DNA of 33,322 bases from Litoreibacter sp. (GTDB taxonomy: Bacteria; Pseudomonadota; Alphaproteobacteria; Rhodobacterales; Rhodobacteraceae), in the NCBI GenBank assembly GCA_026710325.1, contig JAPORH010000203.1:1-33322 (forward strand). The letters are read 5' to 3'. A program made the translations under genes and the position numbers. The first letter of the stretch is position 1. Each line of letters opens with the position of its first letter. The notes below the pieces were generated by a model, which searched no databases, was not told the origin of the DNA, and was given only the letters and a program-made list of their open reading frames with translations. Below, piece after piece: positions 1-7,925 of the stretch.

Positions 1-123
1 GTGGCCAAGGTGAGGATTGAGGCACCGGTAAAGGGCGAAAGCCACCGGAAAACAGCAACTCCCCGCACCTACAGCAGGGCGCGCCTCTCCCTGACTCTAC
101 TAGAAAAGAACGGCGTGGATTAA
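1..123 (+). CDS. Possible 3' end of a truncated gene (uncertain)
   Basis: Frame 1 is open from the window edge for 40 codons to a TAA at 121-123. The peptide is short, basic and ends in LLEKNGVD. I do not recognise it. Third-position GC is lower than in the clear genes nearby, so it may be chance. If real, it is the tail of a gene entering from the left, convergent with the response regulator that ends at 132. Confidence 0.2.
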   Translation: MAKVRIEAPVKGESHRKTATPRTYSRARLSLTLLEKNGVD

Positions 124-131
124 GCGACGCG

Positions 132-1496
132 CTAACCATCCCCCCAGACCGAAATCTTTCGATCAATCGTCTTGCGCGATACCCCCAAACGGCGCGCCGC
201 CTCGGCCCGGTTTCCATCGCAAAGATCAAGCACATGCAAGATGTGGCGTTGAGAAACGAGCTCCAGGCTTTCCACTGCCATATCGCCGCTCACCCCACGA
301 CCGAGGCCGGAGAATTCCTCCGGGAACTCACCCAGAATGACCGAGCGTTCGATCATGTTGCGCAACTCCCGCACATTGCCGGGCCAGTCGTAGCGGCGCA
401 GCTTCAAAAATGTCTCTTCGCTCATCTCAAGCGCCGGCATGCCGAGGGATTTCGAGAACTGCGTCATAAAAAACGCAGCCAGTTCAACAATATCTTCCGA
501 ACGCAGCGCAAGCGGCGGCATCTCCAGCTTGATGACGTTGATGCGGTGGAACAAGTCGGCGCGCAGCCGGCCCTCGGCTACAGCCTCCTCCAGATTAGCG
601 TTGGTGGCAAAAAGGAAGCGCACATCGAGCGGGAATTCCCGTTCTGCGCCGACCGCGCGCAGTTTTTTGTCCTCCAGGATACGCAGGAGCGCGGCTTGCA
701 GCCGCTCCGGCATCAACGCGACCTCATCAAGGAACAGTGTGCCGCCATCCGCCAACATCAACAGCCCCGGTTGGATTTGCTCGCCATGCTCAACCCGGCC
801 AAACAGCTCGCTGGCGAAGTGTTCAGGATCAATCGCGGCGCAGTTCACTGCAACAAAGGGGCTTTCTGCGCGTGGCGACAACGCGTGCAACTGGCGGGCC
901 GCTAGCTCCTTGCCGGTACCGCTGGCACCGGTGAAGAGCATAGGTATCGGCAAGGGGGCGACCTTTAACAATGTCTCCCGCACCGCGTTCATAGCTGGCG
1001 AATGCCCCAGCATCGGCCCGCGGCCCTTCTCGGCAATCAGTTCGCGCCGCAAGAGCGTGTTGTCGCGGCGCAAGTATTTACGATCCAGCGTGCGCTCTAT
1101 CGCGCCAACGATCTGGTTGGCGCGGAACGGCTTCAAAACGAAATCGCTCACTCCGGCTCTAAGCGCGGTGATCGCGGTCTTCAGGTCCGCATAAGCCGTG
1201 ATCATGATCACATCGGTGAACAGCCCGCGCTGTCGCTGCTCCGCAATCCAGTCGAGTCCGGTTTTGCCCGGCATTATGTTGTCGAGGATGACGATATCGA
1301 AATGCGCGTCATCCAGTTTGGCCGAGGCCTCCTTGGGCGACGCCGCCTCCTCCACCCGTTTGACCCGTCCGCTGAGCGTTTTGGTCAAAAAGTTTCGGAT
1401 GCCCATCTCGTCATCGACGATAAGGACAGAAGCCCCCGCCAGCAGGCTGGTGGCCTCTTCGACATCATCACGGGTGTCCTGCGCCAGCGCCGACAT
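132..1496 (-). CDS. NtrC-family response regulator lacking GAFTGA
   Basis: The protein has 454 residues counted from the ATG at 1496; a TTG directly before it is an alternative start. Residues about 24-138 are a receiver domain with VDDE, phospho-acceptor Asp72 (in ILDNIMPG) and conserved Lys (LKPF). Residues about 164-395 are an AAA+ domain with Walker A GASGTGKE (about 190-197), Walker B GTLFLDE and DLFHRI. The C-terminus is a Fis-type helix-turn-helix (NRAEAARRLGVSRKTI). The GAFTGA loop that contacts sigma-54 should follow ELFG near residue 235, but the sequence there is RVEHGEQIQPGLL. Rhodobacter capsulatus NtrC also lacks this loop and works with sigma-70 polymerase, so a sigma-54-independent activator is likely. 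It is the last gene of the leftward fdh operon, and its ATG overlaps the stop of the 41-residue peptide gene (TGATG). The kinase at 17836-19803 is a plausible partner. Confidence 0.93.
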   Translation of the reverse strand: MSALAQDTRDDVEEATSLLAGASVLIVDDEMGIRNFLTKTLSGRVKRVEEAASPKEASAKLDDAHFDIVILDNIMPGKTGLDWIAEQRQRGLFTDVIMITAYADLKTAITALRAGVSDFVLKPFRANQIVGAIERTLDRKYLRRDNTLLRRELIAEKGRGPMLGHSPAMNAVRETLLKVAPLPIPMLFTGASGTGKELAARQLHALSPRAESPFVAVNCAAIDPEHFASELFGRVEHGEQIQPGLLMLADGGTLFLDEVALMPERLQAALLRILEDKKLRAVGAEREFPLDVRFLFATNANLEEAVAEGRLRADLFHRINVIKLEMPPLALRSEDIVELAAFFMTQFSKSLGMPALEMSEETFLKLRRYDWPGNVRELRNMIERSVILGEFPEEFSGLGRGVSGDMAVESLELVSQRHILHVLDLCDGNRAEAARRLGVSRKTIDRKISVWGDG

Positions 1497-1621
1497 CAAT
1501 CAATCCGCACATTCGGGCCGGAATGAACATCGCTGGAGGAGAAGCCTGCCTGCCCCAGACCATACCATGCCACGACTGAGATCACGATGATGGCCGCGAA
1601 GCCTGTTAACATTGGTTTCAT
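1496..1621 (-). CDS. 41-residue single-pass membrane peptide
   Basis: A small gene sits exactly in the gap between the WD40-cytochrome and the response regulator. It starts at ATG 1621-1619, five bases after the upstream stop, and its TGA (1498-1496) overlaps the regulator's ATG. A GGGGGGAG purine run upstream can serve as ribosome binding site. The peptide begins MKPMLTGFAAIIVISVVAWY, so residues about 5-20 form one transmembrane segment. The rest (GLGQAGFSSSDVHSGPNVRID) is polar, probably periplasmic. It has no cysteine or heme motif. The tight overlaps on both sides argue that it is translated. A membrane anchor or small subunit for the FDH or the cytochrome is possible; the function is unknown. 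Confidence 0.7.
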   Translation of the reverse strand: MKPMLTGFAAIIVISVVAWYGLGQAGFSSSDVHSGPNVRID

Positions 1622-1626
1622 GTCCC

Positions 1627-2937
1627 TTACTCCCCCCGCGTTGCGTCCCGCAAAAAAGCGATCAGATCGGCGCGGTCCTGCGCTCCCGCGATCACCTGCA
1701 TCGGCATCTTGGAGCCGGGAATGTAGTGGTCCGGCCCCTCGTCGAATAATGCATCAATTGTCTCGCCGCTCCAAATGATCTCTGATCCGTCCAGCGTGTC
1801 GGAATAGAGATAGCCCGGCACGGTGCCCGCGCGGCGCCCGAAAACCTTATGCAATGTCGGACCCGCTTTGCGCGATGGTCCGGCCTCAAGCGTATGGCAA
1901 ATAGAGCATTTGCGCATGAATTGCCGCTCGCCATTGGGCATGGTGGCTGCCTCCCGCAGGAAGCTGCGGTCCCCGCTGATCCCAGGCTCAAACTCCGTAA
2001 GCGACGCCACAGGCCAGGCGTAGATCACATCATCGAGCCCGCCCGCGTAGATCGTCTTTCCATCCGGCGAAAAGGCCAGCGCCCAAACGGGCCCCTGCCG
2101 CGCAGCGCGGAAATCGCGGGTGATGCGCCATTCATTCGTGTCGATCATCATGATGAAGCCATGCCCGTCCCCCACGGCAAGTTGCCCGGTGTCTTCGTGA
2201 TAGGCCATGGCCAGAATGGGCCTGCGGTCGAGGGTGAAATCGGCGATTTCTTCGCCGTCAAGCGTCATGACCCGCGTCCCGCCATCAACGGCGCCATATG
2301 CGATCCAATCGCCGCCCACGATGAGCTTGTTGATGCCAAAGCCGTGGGTCACTAGCACGCGGGAGGACGGGTTGTCCCAAGGCCCCTCCCACGCGCGGAT
2401 CGTCCCGTCCGACGAGGTCGAAAGCAAACCGCCGCCCGGCGCAAACCGCACATCAGTCACGTTGGAGCGGTGACCAAGAAGTTCGCGCGTCAGTACCAGG
2501 CCGGGCGTGGCCAGAGTGCCCAAAAGCTCCATGAGCCGAAGAGACCCGTCCCAGCTGGCCGTCGCAATCCGGCCGCTTTCCGCGTCATAGGCAATACCCG
2601 CAACTTTCCCTTGATGCTTGGTCAGCTCAAATGGTCTATCCAGCGCCGGATGCCACAGCAAAACCCGGAAATCATCGCTGCCAGAAATGAGCGCCGGAGC
2701 TTGGCTATAGTTCAAAGAAATAACGGCGGCGTCATGCCCTTCTAACCACTCCGGCACACCATCCGTCCAAAGCCCAAGGGAATTGTCAAAGCTGGCCGAC
2801 GCCACCTGCCCCTCAGGCGACACGGCGAGCCCCATGATCGGGCCGCCATGTCCCTTCAAGGTCGTAAACTCCTGCGCCTGCGCGCCCACGCTTATGCTTA
2901 GGCTCATGAGCGCAACGCATGCCAAAGCACGCAGCAT
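1627..2937 (-). CDS. Secreted WD40-repeat protein with C-terminal cytochrome c domain
   Basis: This is a 436-residue protein with a Sec signal peptide (MLRALACVALMSLSISVGAQAQ). Residues about 23-325 are WD40-like beta-propeller repeats, visible as recurring GH...V..LA.SP.G...SAS.D.S...W units. The last 93 residues form a class I cytochrome c: heme site CSICH (344-348), GP.L..VFGR and an axial Met candidate in GSKMPM (about 411). It should therefore be a periplasmic electron carrier or heme-binding scaffold. It lies four bases after fdhC in the fdh operon, which suggests that it takes electrons from the FDH cytochrome b or presents a partner to it. Propeller-cytochrome fusions occur in other bacterial oxidoreductases; the role of this one is inference. 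Confidence 0.88.
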   Translation of the reverse strand: MLRALACVALMSLSISVGAQAQEFTTLKGHGGPIMGLAVSPEGQVASASFDNSLGLWTDGVPEWLEGHDAAVISLNYSQAPALISGSDDFRVLLWHPALDRPFELTKHQGKVAGIAYDAESGRIATASWDGSLRLMELLGTLATPGLVLTRELLGHRSNVTDVRFAPGGGLLSTSSDGTIRAWEGPWDNPSSRVLVTHGFGINKLIVGGDWIAYGAVDGGTRVMTLDGEEIADFTLDRRPILAMAYHEDTGQLAVGDGHGFIMMIDTNEWRITRDFRAARQGPVWALAFSPDGKTIYAGGLDDVIYAWPVASLTEFEPGISGDRSFLREAATMPNGERQFMRKCSICHTLEAGPSRKAGPTLHKVFGRRAGTVPGYLYSDTLDGSEIIWSGETIDALFDEGPDHYIPGSKMPMQVIAGAQDRADLIAFLRDATRGE

Positions 2938-2941
2938 CGCC

Positions 2942-4177
2942 CTACTCCGCTGGCGTCGCGCCGCCCGGCGCCTCTTTCTCCTTGGCCTTTACTTCCTCCA
3001 GCCAAAGCGAATGGTGCTGATGCGCCCAAGCCTCGTCCACTTGGCCCGAGCCCATGGCGTCGTAAGCGCCCTCCATGCCGACCGAGCCGATATAGATATG
3101 CGCAATGATAATCGCCATCAGCACGAAGCTGACGATGGCATGCCACGCGGAGGCGAATTGCATCTCCTCCTGCGGCGACAGCTCTGTTGGGAAAGGTGCC
3201 ATACCCAGCCATTCGTTCACGCCGAAGCCGTTCAGGGCGGTAAAGGTCTTGGCAAAGAGCGGCAGCTCAAAGGGAAACAGCAGCGACAGGCCCGATACGC
3301 TGATTGAGCCGCCCAGCAAGATCACAGACCAAAAGATGATCTTCTGCCCGCCGTTAAACTTTTTGGCGGGTGGATGCTTCTTGCCGATGATGCCGCCAAA
3401 TTGCGCGAACCATTTCAGGTCCGTCCGGCTCGGTAAGTTGTGAATGACCCAGAAGACAAACACCATGACCAGCGCCAGCATGAAGGCCCAGGATACATTG
3501 TTGTGAATGAATTTCGAAGCCGTCAGCAGGGTCGAGTTGAACTCCCGCCCGAGGTAAGGCGCGATGAATTGCCGGCCTAAGAGAACAAAGAGCCCAGTGA
3601 ACCCCAGCAGGATGAAGGACCCCGCCAGCAGCCAATGGGCAAAGCGCTCGACCGCGTTGAACCGCTGCACAGTGCGGCCGGTCATCTCCGCATCCACGGC
3701 GATACGGCCGCGTAGAACAAAGAAAATGACCAAAAGCCCGAGCGTTCCCAGCAAGAGGTATGTGCCGTATTTTGTCAGCGGGCCCTCCCGGAACTGATAC
3801 CAGGCCATGCCGCCATCTTGCACCAGCACCTTTGCAACGTCGCCGCCAGCAGAGACGGTGATATTGGCTTCATCGAAACGCAATGCGCGCCACAGATCGG
3901 GGTCCGACGCGCCGCCCAAGGTGCCAAGCTGGTTTGAAATGCCAGCGGCACTATCCGGGTCACCGAATTCGCGTCGGAATGAAGTGTCGACCTCCTCACC
4001 GCGCTGGCGCGCCATGATGTCTTCGCGCGTCTGCGCCCCGCCTGTCGCAGGTCGCGCCTCGATCTTCGCAGGTGCGACCTCGGAGACAGGCTCGTCGTCA
4101 AGCCGCACATTCGGGTTATCCTGGGCTACAGCCGCACTGGCGAAAAGAACAAAAAGAAAGCAGAGAAGAGCGCGCAT
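2942..4177 (-). CDS. fdhC: Formate dehydrogenase cytochrome b subunit (gamma)
   Basis: This 411-residue protein is the membrane subunit that takes electrons from the Fe-S subunit to quinone or cytochrome. It has a signal peptide (MRALLCFLFVLFASAAVAQ), then about 115 soluble residues, then five predicted membrane helices at about 136-156, 181-201, 229-247, 280-301 and 345-365. Candidate heme histidines are H181 (RFAHWLL), H225, H246 (VIHNL), H346 (AWHAIVSF) and H360 (IIAHIYIG), as in the FdoI/FdnI family. The long periplasmic N-terminus is absent from the E. coli subunits (about 215 residues) but is usual for this longer gamma type. It follows fdhB after a 101-base gap containing two hairpins. 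Confidence 0.93.
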   Translation of the reverse strand: MRALLCFLFVLFASAAVAQDNPNVRLDDEPVSEVAPAKIEARPATGGAQTREDIMARQRGEEVDTSFRREFGDPDSAAGISNQLGTLGGASDPDLWRALRFDEANITVSAGGDVAKVLVQDGGMAWYQFREGPLTKYGTYLLLGTLGLLVIFFVLRGRIAVDAEMTGRTVQRFNAVERFAHWLLAGSFILLGFTGLFVLLGRQFIAPYLGREFNSTLLTASKFIHNNVSWAFMLALVMVFVFWVIHNLPSRTDLKWFAQFGGIIGKKHPPAKKFNGGQKIIFWSVILLGGSISVSGLSLLFPFELPLFAKTFTALNGFGVNEWLGMAPFPTELSPQEEMQFASAWHAIVSFVLMAIIIAHIYIGSVGMEGAYDAMGSGQVDEAWAHQHHSLWLEEVKAKEKEAPGGATPAE

Positions 4178-4208
4178 TTGGGTCCTCGATCTGTCAGAAA
4201 ATTCGAAG

Positions 4209-4235
4209 GGCTGGACGGGTGAGCCCCATCCAGCC
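4209..4235 (-). repeat. Stem-loop between fdhB and fdhC
   Basis: Seven-base perfect arms, GGCTGGA (4209-4215) and TCCAGCC (4229-4235), enclose a 13-base loop that can pair further (GGG with CCC). It lies in the transcribed gap upstream of fdhC. No U-run follows, so RNA processing or stability is more likely than termination. Confidence 0.5.
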
Positions 4236-4246
4236 GGAAGTTAAGC

Positions 4247-4269
4247 GGAGGGCGGCGGACCGCCCTTCC
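4247..4269 (-). repeat. GC-rich stem-loop just after fdhB
   Basis: GGAGGGCGG (4247-4255) pairs with CCGCCCTTCC (4260-4269) around a CGGA loop, with one bulged base. It begins ten bases after the fdhB stop codon. It lacks a U-tract, so it is probably a 3'-end stabiliser or partial attenuator that sets fdhAB above fdhC expression. Confidence 0.5.
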
Positions 4270-4278
4270 AAGAAGGTT

Positions 4279-4872
4279 TTAGCCTTCGCGCTGCCCGTAG
4301 GCAGAGCCCCAGCCCCAAGCGCCCGAGCCGAAGCCGCGGGCCACCACACGCTCGCGGTAGATGGCCGACACGACGTCGCCATCGCCCGCCAGCAGGGCCT
4401 TGGTGGAGCACATCTCAGCGCAGATCGGCAGCTTGCCTTCGGCAATCCGGTTCCGCCCGTATTTGGCGAATTCGGCGGTGGAGTGCGTCTCCTCAGGACC
4501 ACCTTCACAGAAGGTACATTTGTCCATCTTGCCGCGAGACCCGAAATTGCCAGCCTGCGGGAACTGCGGCGCGCCAAACGGGCACGCGTAGAAGCAGTAG
4601 CCGCAGCCGATGCACAGGTCCTTGGAGTGCAGAACGACCCCTTCTTCATTTTGATAGAAGCAGTCGACCGGGCACACCGCCATGCAAGGCGCGTCCGAAC
4701 AATGCATGCAGGCCACGGAGATCGACCGCTCGCCCGGGTCACCATCATTGATGGTCACCACGCGGCGCCGGTTGATGCCCCAGGGCACCTCATGCTCGTT
4801 CTTGCACGCGGTCACGCAGGCATTGCACTCAATGCAGCGTTCGGCGTCGCAAAGAAACTTAGCTCTAGCCAT
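4279..4872 (-). CDS. fdhB: Formate dehydrogenase iron-sulfur subunit (beta)
   Basis: This 197-residue electron-transfer subunit carries electrons from FdhA to the cytochrome b. Sixteen cysteines form four [4Fe-4S] sites: CIECNACVTAC (13-23), CMHCSDAPCMAVC (55-67), CIGCGYCFYAC (87-97) and CTFC with CAEMC (119-122, 151-155). It has no signal peptide, consistent with export as a passenger of the Tat-dependent FdhA. Unlike E. coli FdnH/FdoH, it has no C-terminal membrane helix; it ends in a Gly/Trp-rich tail (FGSGAWGWGSAYGQREG). The gene starts 12 bases after the fdhA stop with a strong AAGGAGG site overlapping that stop. Confidence 0.95.
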   Translation of the reverse strand: MARAKFLCDAERCIECNACVTACKNEHEVPWGINRRRVVTINDGDPGERSISVACMHCSDAPCMAVCPVDCFYQNEEGVVLHSKDLCIGCGYCFYACPFGAPQFPQAGNFGSRGKMDKCTFCEGGPEETHSTAEFAKYGRNRIAEGKLPICAEMCSTKALLAGDGDVVSAIYRERVVARGFGSGAWGWGSAYGQREG

Positions 4873-4884
4873 TCTCGTTCCTCC

Positions 4885-7785
4885 TTACGCTGTCCAGATT
4901 TTGCAGAGAGTCGCTTTCGTCTCCTGCATCTGGGTGACTGAGTCATAACCGTAGGTCTGGGCGGTGTTGGTGCTTTCGCCCAACACATAAGGGTCGGCGC
5001 CATCGGGATACTTGTCCCGCTGGTCCTCGCCCTCGAAATGCCCGCCGAAGTGGAATGGCATGAAGGCGACGCCCTCACCCACCCGGTTGGTTACCATGGC
5101 CATAACCTTGACCTTGCCGCCTTCCGGCCCTTCGACCCACACTTGGCTTCCATCCCGCACGCCCAAATTGTTGGCATCGCGCGGGTTGATCTCCACAAAC
5201 ATATCCTGCTGCAGCTCGGCCAGCCACGGGTTGGACCGTGTCTCGTCGCCGCCGCCCTCATATTCGACCAAGCGGCCGGAGGTGAGGATGATCGGATAAT
5301 CCTTGGAGAAGTCGTTCTTCTGGATCGACGCATACAAGGTCGGCAGCCGGTAGGCGTAACGGTCCTCATATGTTGGGTAGTCGGCCACAAGGTCACGACG
5401 GTTGGTGTAAAGCGGCTCACGGTGCAGCGGCACTGGATCCGGGAAGGTCCAAACCACCGCCCGCGCCTTGGCGTTGCCGAAGGGCGCACACTCATGCTTG
5501 ATGGCCACCCGCTGGATGCCGCCCGAGAGGTCGGTTTTCCAGTTGGTCTTTGGACCGGCCACAGCGTCAATCGCCGCGCGCTCCTCAGCAGTCAGATCAC
5601 CATCCCAACCCAAGTCCATCAGCATCTGCATAGTGAATTCGGGATATCCGTCCTGGATTTCCGAGCCCACGCTGTAGACGCCTTCGGCCAACAGGTTGTC
5701 GCCGTCCCGCTCCACGCCGAAACGCGCACGGAAGGTCAAACCACCCTCTGAGACAGGTTTCGACATGTCATAGAGGTTTGGCGTGCCAGGGTGGTTCATC
5801 TCTGCGGTGCCCCAGCACGGCCATGGCAGACCGTAGTAGTCGCCATCTGCCGGGCCACCGATCGCTTGCAGCGTCGTGCGGTCAAACGTGTGCTGGTTCT
5901 CCATATGCAGCTTGATCCGCTCCGGAGATTGGCCCGTGTAGCCCACCGTCCACATGCCGCGGTTGATCTCGCGCAGCGTGTCTTCGATGTTTGGCGTCAC
6001 CCCGTCCTCTTCCATCGCAATGTTGCGGAAGAAGCGGTCGGCAAAACCGAACTTCTGCGCAAACATGCCGATGATCTCGTGATCGGGTTTGGACTCAAAG
6101 AGCGGGTCCACCACCTTTTCGCGCCATTGGATCGACCGGTTAGATGCGGTGACCGAGCCATAGGTCTCGAACTGGGTCGAGGCCGGCAGTAGGTACACCC
6201 CATCCGTGCGGTCATGCAGCACGGCCGAGACGGTTGGATAAGGGTCGATCACCACGAGCATATCGAGCTGCTCCATGGCGGTCTTCATTTCCTTCATCCG
6301 CGTCTGGGAGTTTGGCGCATGGCCCCAAAGCACCATGGCACGAACCTTGTTGGGGTTGTCCATGTTGTCAGGGTCTTCAAGCACGCCGTCGATCCAACGC
6401 GATACCGGGATGCCGGAGAGGTTCTGGAGGGATTTCTCCTTGCCTTCCTTGTCCTTGATCTTGTCGAACCGCGCGTTTAACCACTCGGCATCTTCGCCCC
6501 AAACCCGCGCCCAATGAGCCCAGGACCCTGCAGCCAGGCCGTAGTAGCCAGGCAGCGTGTGGGACAAAACACCAAGGTCGGTTGCACCTTGCACGTTGTC
6601 GTGGCCGCGGAAGATGTTGGTGCCGCCACCAGATGTACCCATGTTGCCAAGGGCCAACTGCAGCACGCAGTAAGCGCGTGTATTGTTGTTGCCGTTGGTG
6701 TGCTGGGTGCCACCCATGCACCAGATCACGGTGCCGGGGCGGTTATTGGCCAGCGTCCGGGCGACCCGCTTGAGCTGGGAGCCGGGAGTGCCGGTCACAC
6801 GCTCGACTTCTTCAGGCGTCCATTTGGCCACTTCTTCCTTGATCTGGTCCATGCCCCACACGCGGGTGCGGATGAACTCCTGATCTTCCCAACCATTGTC
6901 GAAGATATGCCACAGGATGCCCCACACCAGCGCCACGTCGGTGCCGGGACGGAAGCGGACATATTCATCCGCATGCGCGGCCGTACGCGTGAAGCGCGGG
7001 TCGCACACGATCACTGGCGCGTTGTTTTGTTCCTTGGCACGCAGAAGGTGCAAAAGCGAAACAGGGTGCGCCTCGGCAGGGTTGCCGCCGATGATGAAGA
7101 TGGCTTTCGAGTTGTGGATATCGTTGTAGCTGTTGGTCATGGCGCCGTAGCCCCATGTATTCGCAACACCCGCAACGGTGGTGGAGTGACAAATCCGGGC
7201 CTGGTGATCCACGTTATTCGTGCCCCAATAGGCCGCGAACTTTCGGAACAGGTAGGCCTGCTCATTGTTGTGCTTGGCCGAGCCCAGCCAGTAGACGCTA
7301 TCAGGGCCGCTTTCGTCCCGGATATTCATCATACCGTCGCCGATCTCGTTGATCGCCTGCTCCCATGAGATGCGCTTCCACTCACCACCCTCTTTCTTCA
7401 TCGGGTATTTGAGGCGGCGCTCGCCATGGGCGTGCTCGCGCACTGCCGCGCCCTTGGCGCAATGCGCACCGAGGTTGAACGGGCTGTCCCAGCCGGGCTC
7501 CTGGCCCGTCCAGACGCCGTCCTGAACTTCGGCCACAACGGTGCAGCCGACAGAGCAGTGCGTACATACGGATTTCTTCAATTCGACCGCGCCGACAGCG
7601 GCAGCACCTGCCGCATTGGCCTGTTGCACCGTACCGCCTGTCGCGGCAATCGCCGCCAGACCCCCGATGGCCAGGCCCGACCCGCGCAGAAACGCGCGGC
7701 GGTCGACCGAGGTGTTGCTCACCTCAGACAGGATCGAAGTCCGCTGGGGGCGTCTCGCAACCCCATTGGTCTTTTTCCTAAGCAT
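4885..7785 (-). CDS. fdhA: Formate dehydrogenase catalytic subunit (Mo/W-bisMGD, Tat-exported)
   Basis: This 966-residue protein oxidises formate to CO2 at a bis-MGD molybdenum or tungsten centre. The N-terminus carries a Tat signal (VDRRAFLRG, residues 28-35, then a hydrophobic stretch to about 60), so the enzyme is periplasmic. A [4Fe-4S] site is formed by C74, C77, C81 and C109. The catalytic residue is Cys199 followed by His200 (ARICHSTTVAGV), where the E. coli FDH-N enzyme has selenocysteine; no in-frame TGA is needed. The C-terminal region has the molybdopterin-dinucleotide binding fold (about 830-966). The start is fixed by AGGGAGGAAAGC upstream of ATG 7785. The tup tungstate transporter in the same island suggests tungsten as the metal, which is inference. 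Confidence 0.96.
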   Translation of the reverse strand: MLRKKTNGVARRPQRTSILSEVSNTSVDRRAFLRGSGLAIGGLAAIAATGGTVQQANAAGAAAVGAVELKKSVCTHCSVGCTVVAEVQDGVWTGQEPGWDSPFNLGAHCAKGAAVREHAHGERRLKYPMKKEGGEWKRISWEQAINEIGDGMMNIRDESGPDSVYWLGSAKHNNEQAYLFRKFAAYWGTNNVDHQARICHSTTVAGVANTWGYGAMTNSYNDIHNSKAIFIIGGNPAEAHPVSLLHLLRAKEQNNAPVIVCDPRFTRTAAHADEYVRFRPGTDVALVWGILWHIFDNGWEDQEFIRTRVWGMDQIKEEVAKWTPEEVERVTGTPGSQLKRVARTLANNRPGTVIWCMGGTQHTNGNNNTRAYCVLQLALGNMGTSGGGTNIFRGHDNVQGATDLGVLSHTLPGYYGLAAGSWAHWARVWGEDAEWLNARFDKIKDKEGKEKSLQNLSGIPVSRWIDGVLEDPDNMDNPNKVRAMVLWGHAPNSQTRMKEMKTAMEQLDMLVVIDPYPTVSAVLHDRTDGVYLLPASTQFETYGSVTASNRSIQWREKVVDPLFESKPDHEIIGMFAQKFGFADRFFRNIAMEEDGVTPNIEDTLREINRGMWTVGYTGQSPERIKLHMENQHTFDRTTLQAIGGPADGDYYGLPWPCWGTAEMNHPGTPNLYDMSKPVSEGGLTFRARFGVERDGDNLLAEGVYSVGSEIQDGYPEFTMQMLMDLGWDGDLTAEERAAIDAVAGPKTNWKTDLSGGIQRVAIKHECAPFGNAKARAVVWTFPDPVPLHREPLYTNRRDLVADYPTYEDRYAYRLPTLYASIQKNDFSKDYPIILTSGRLVEYEGGGDETRSNPWLAELQQDMFVEINPRDANNLGVRDGSQVWVEGPEGGKVKVMAMVTNRVGEGVAFMPFHFGGHFEGEDQRDKYPDGADPYVLGESTNTAQTYGYDSVTQMQETKATLCKIWTA

Positions 7786-7901
7786 ATTGCTTTCCTCCCT
7801 TGCTCGCTCGGGCCTTTACTTGGCCGTCGCTTGCTTGGTCCCTTAATGACTTTCAGCAGTCGGGCGTCACGCAACCAGTCGCTTCAAGTCGCTCAATACA
7901 T

Positions 7902-7925
7902 CGCGCGGCTGGCTAGAACCGCGCG
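7902..7925 (-). repeat. Stem-loop spanning the Tat-peptide stop codon
   Basis: CGCGCGG (7902-7908) and CCGCGCG (7919-7925) form a perfect seven-base stem. Its ten-base loop contains the TAG stop (7915-7913) of the small Tat gene. The 127-base gap to fdhA holds no other clear feature apart from the fdhA ribosome binding site. The hairpin may mark an mRNA processing point in the operon. Confidence 0.45.

Noticed and set aside
4072-4941. Long + strand open frames across the fdhB region and similar ones elsewhere
   Set aside because: They oppose clear conserved genes and come from the high GC content; their products show no family features.
7170-7200. Selenocysteine codon in fdhA
   Set aside because: The catalytic position is a normal Cys codon before His200, and the frame has no internal TGA.
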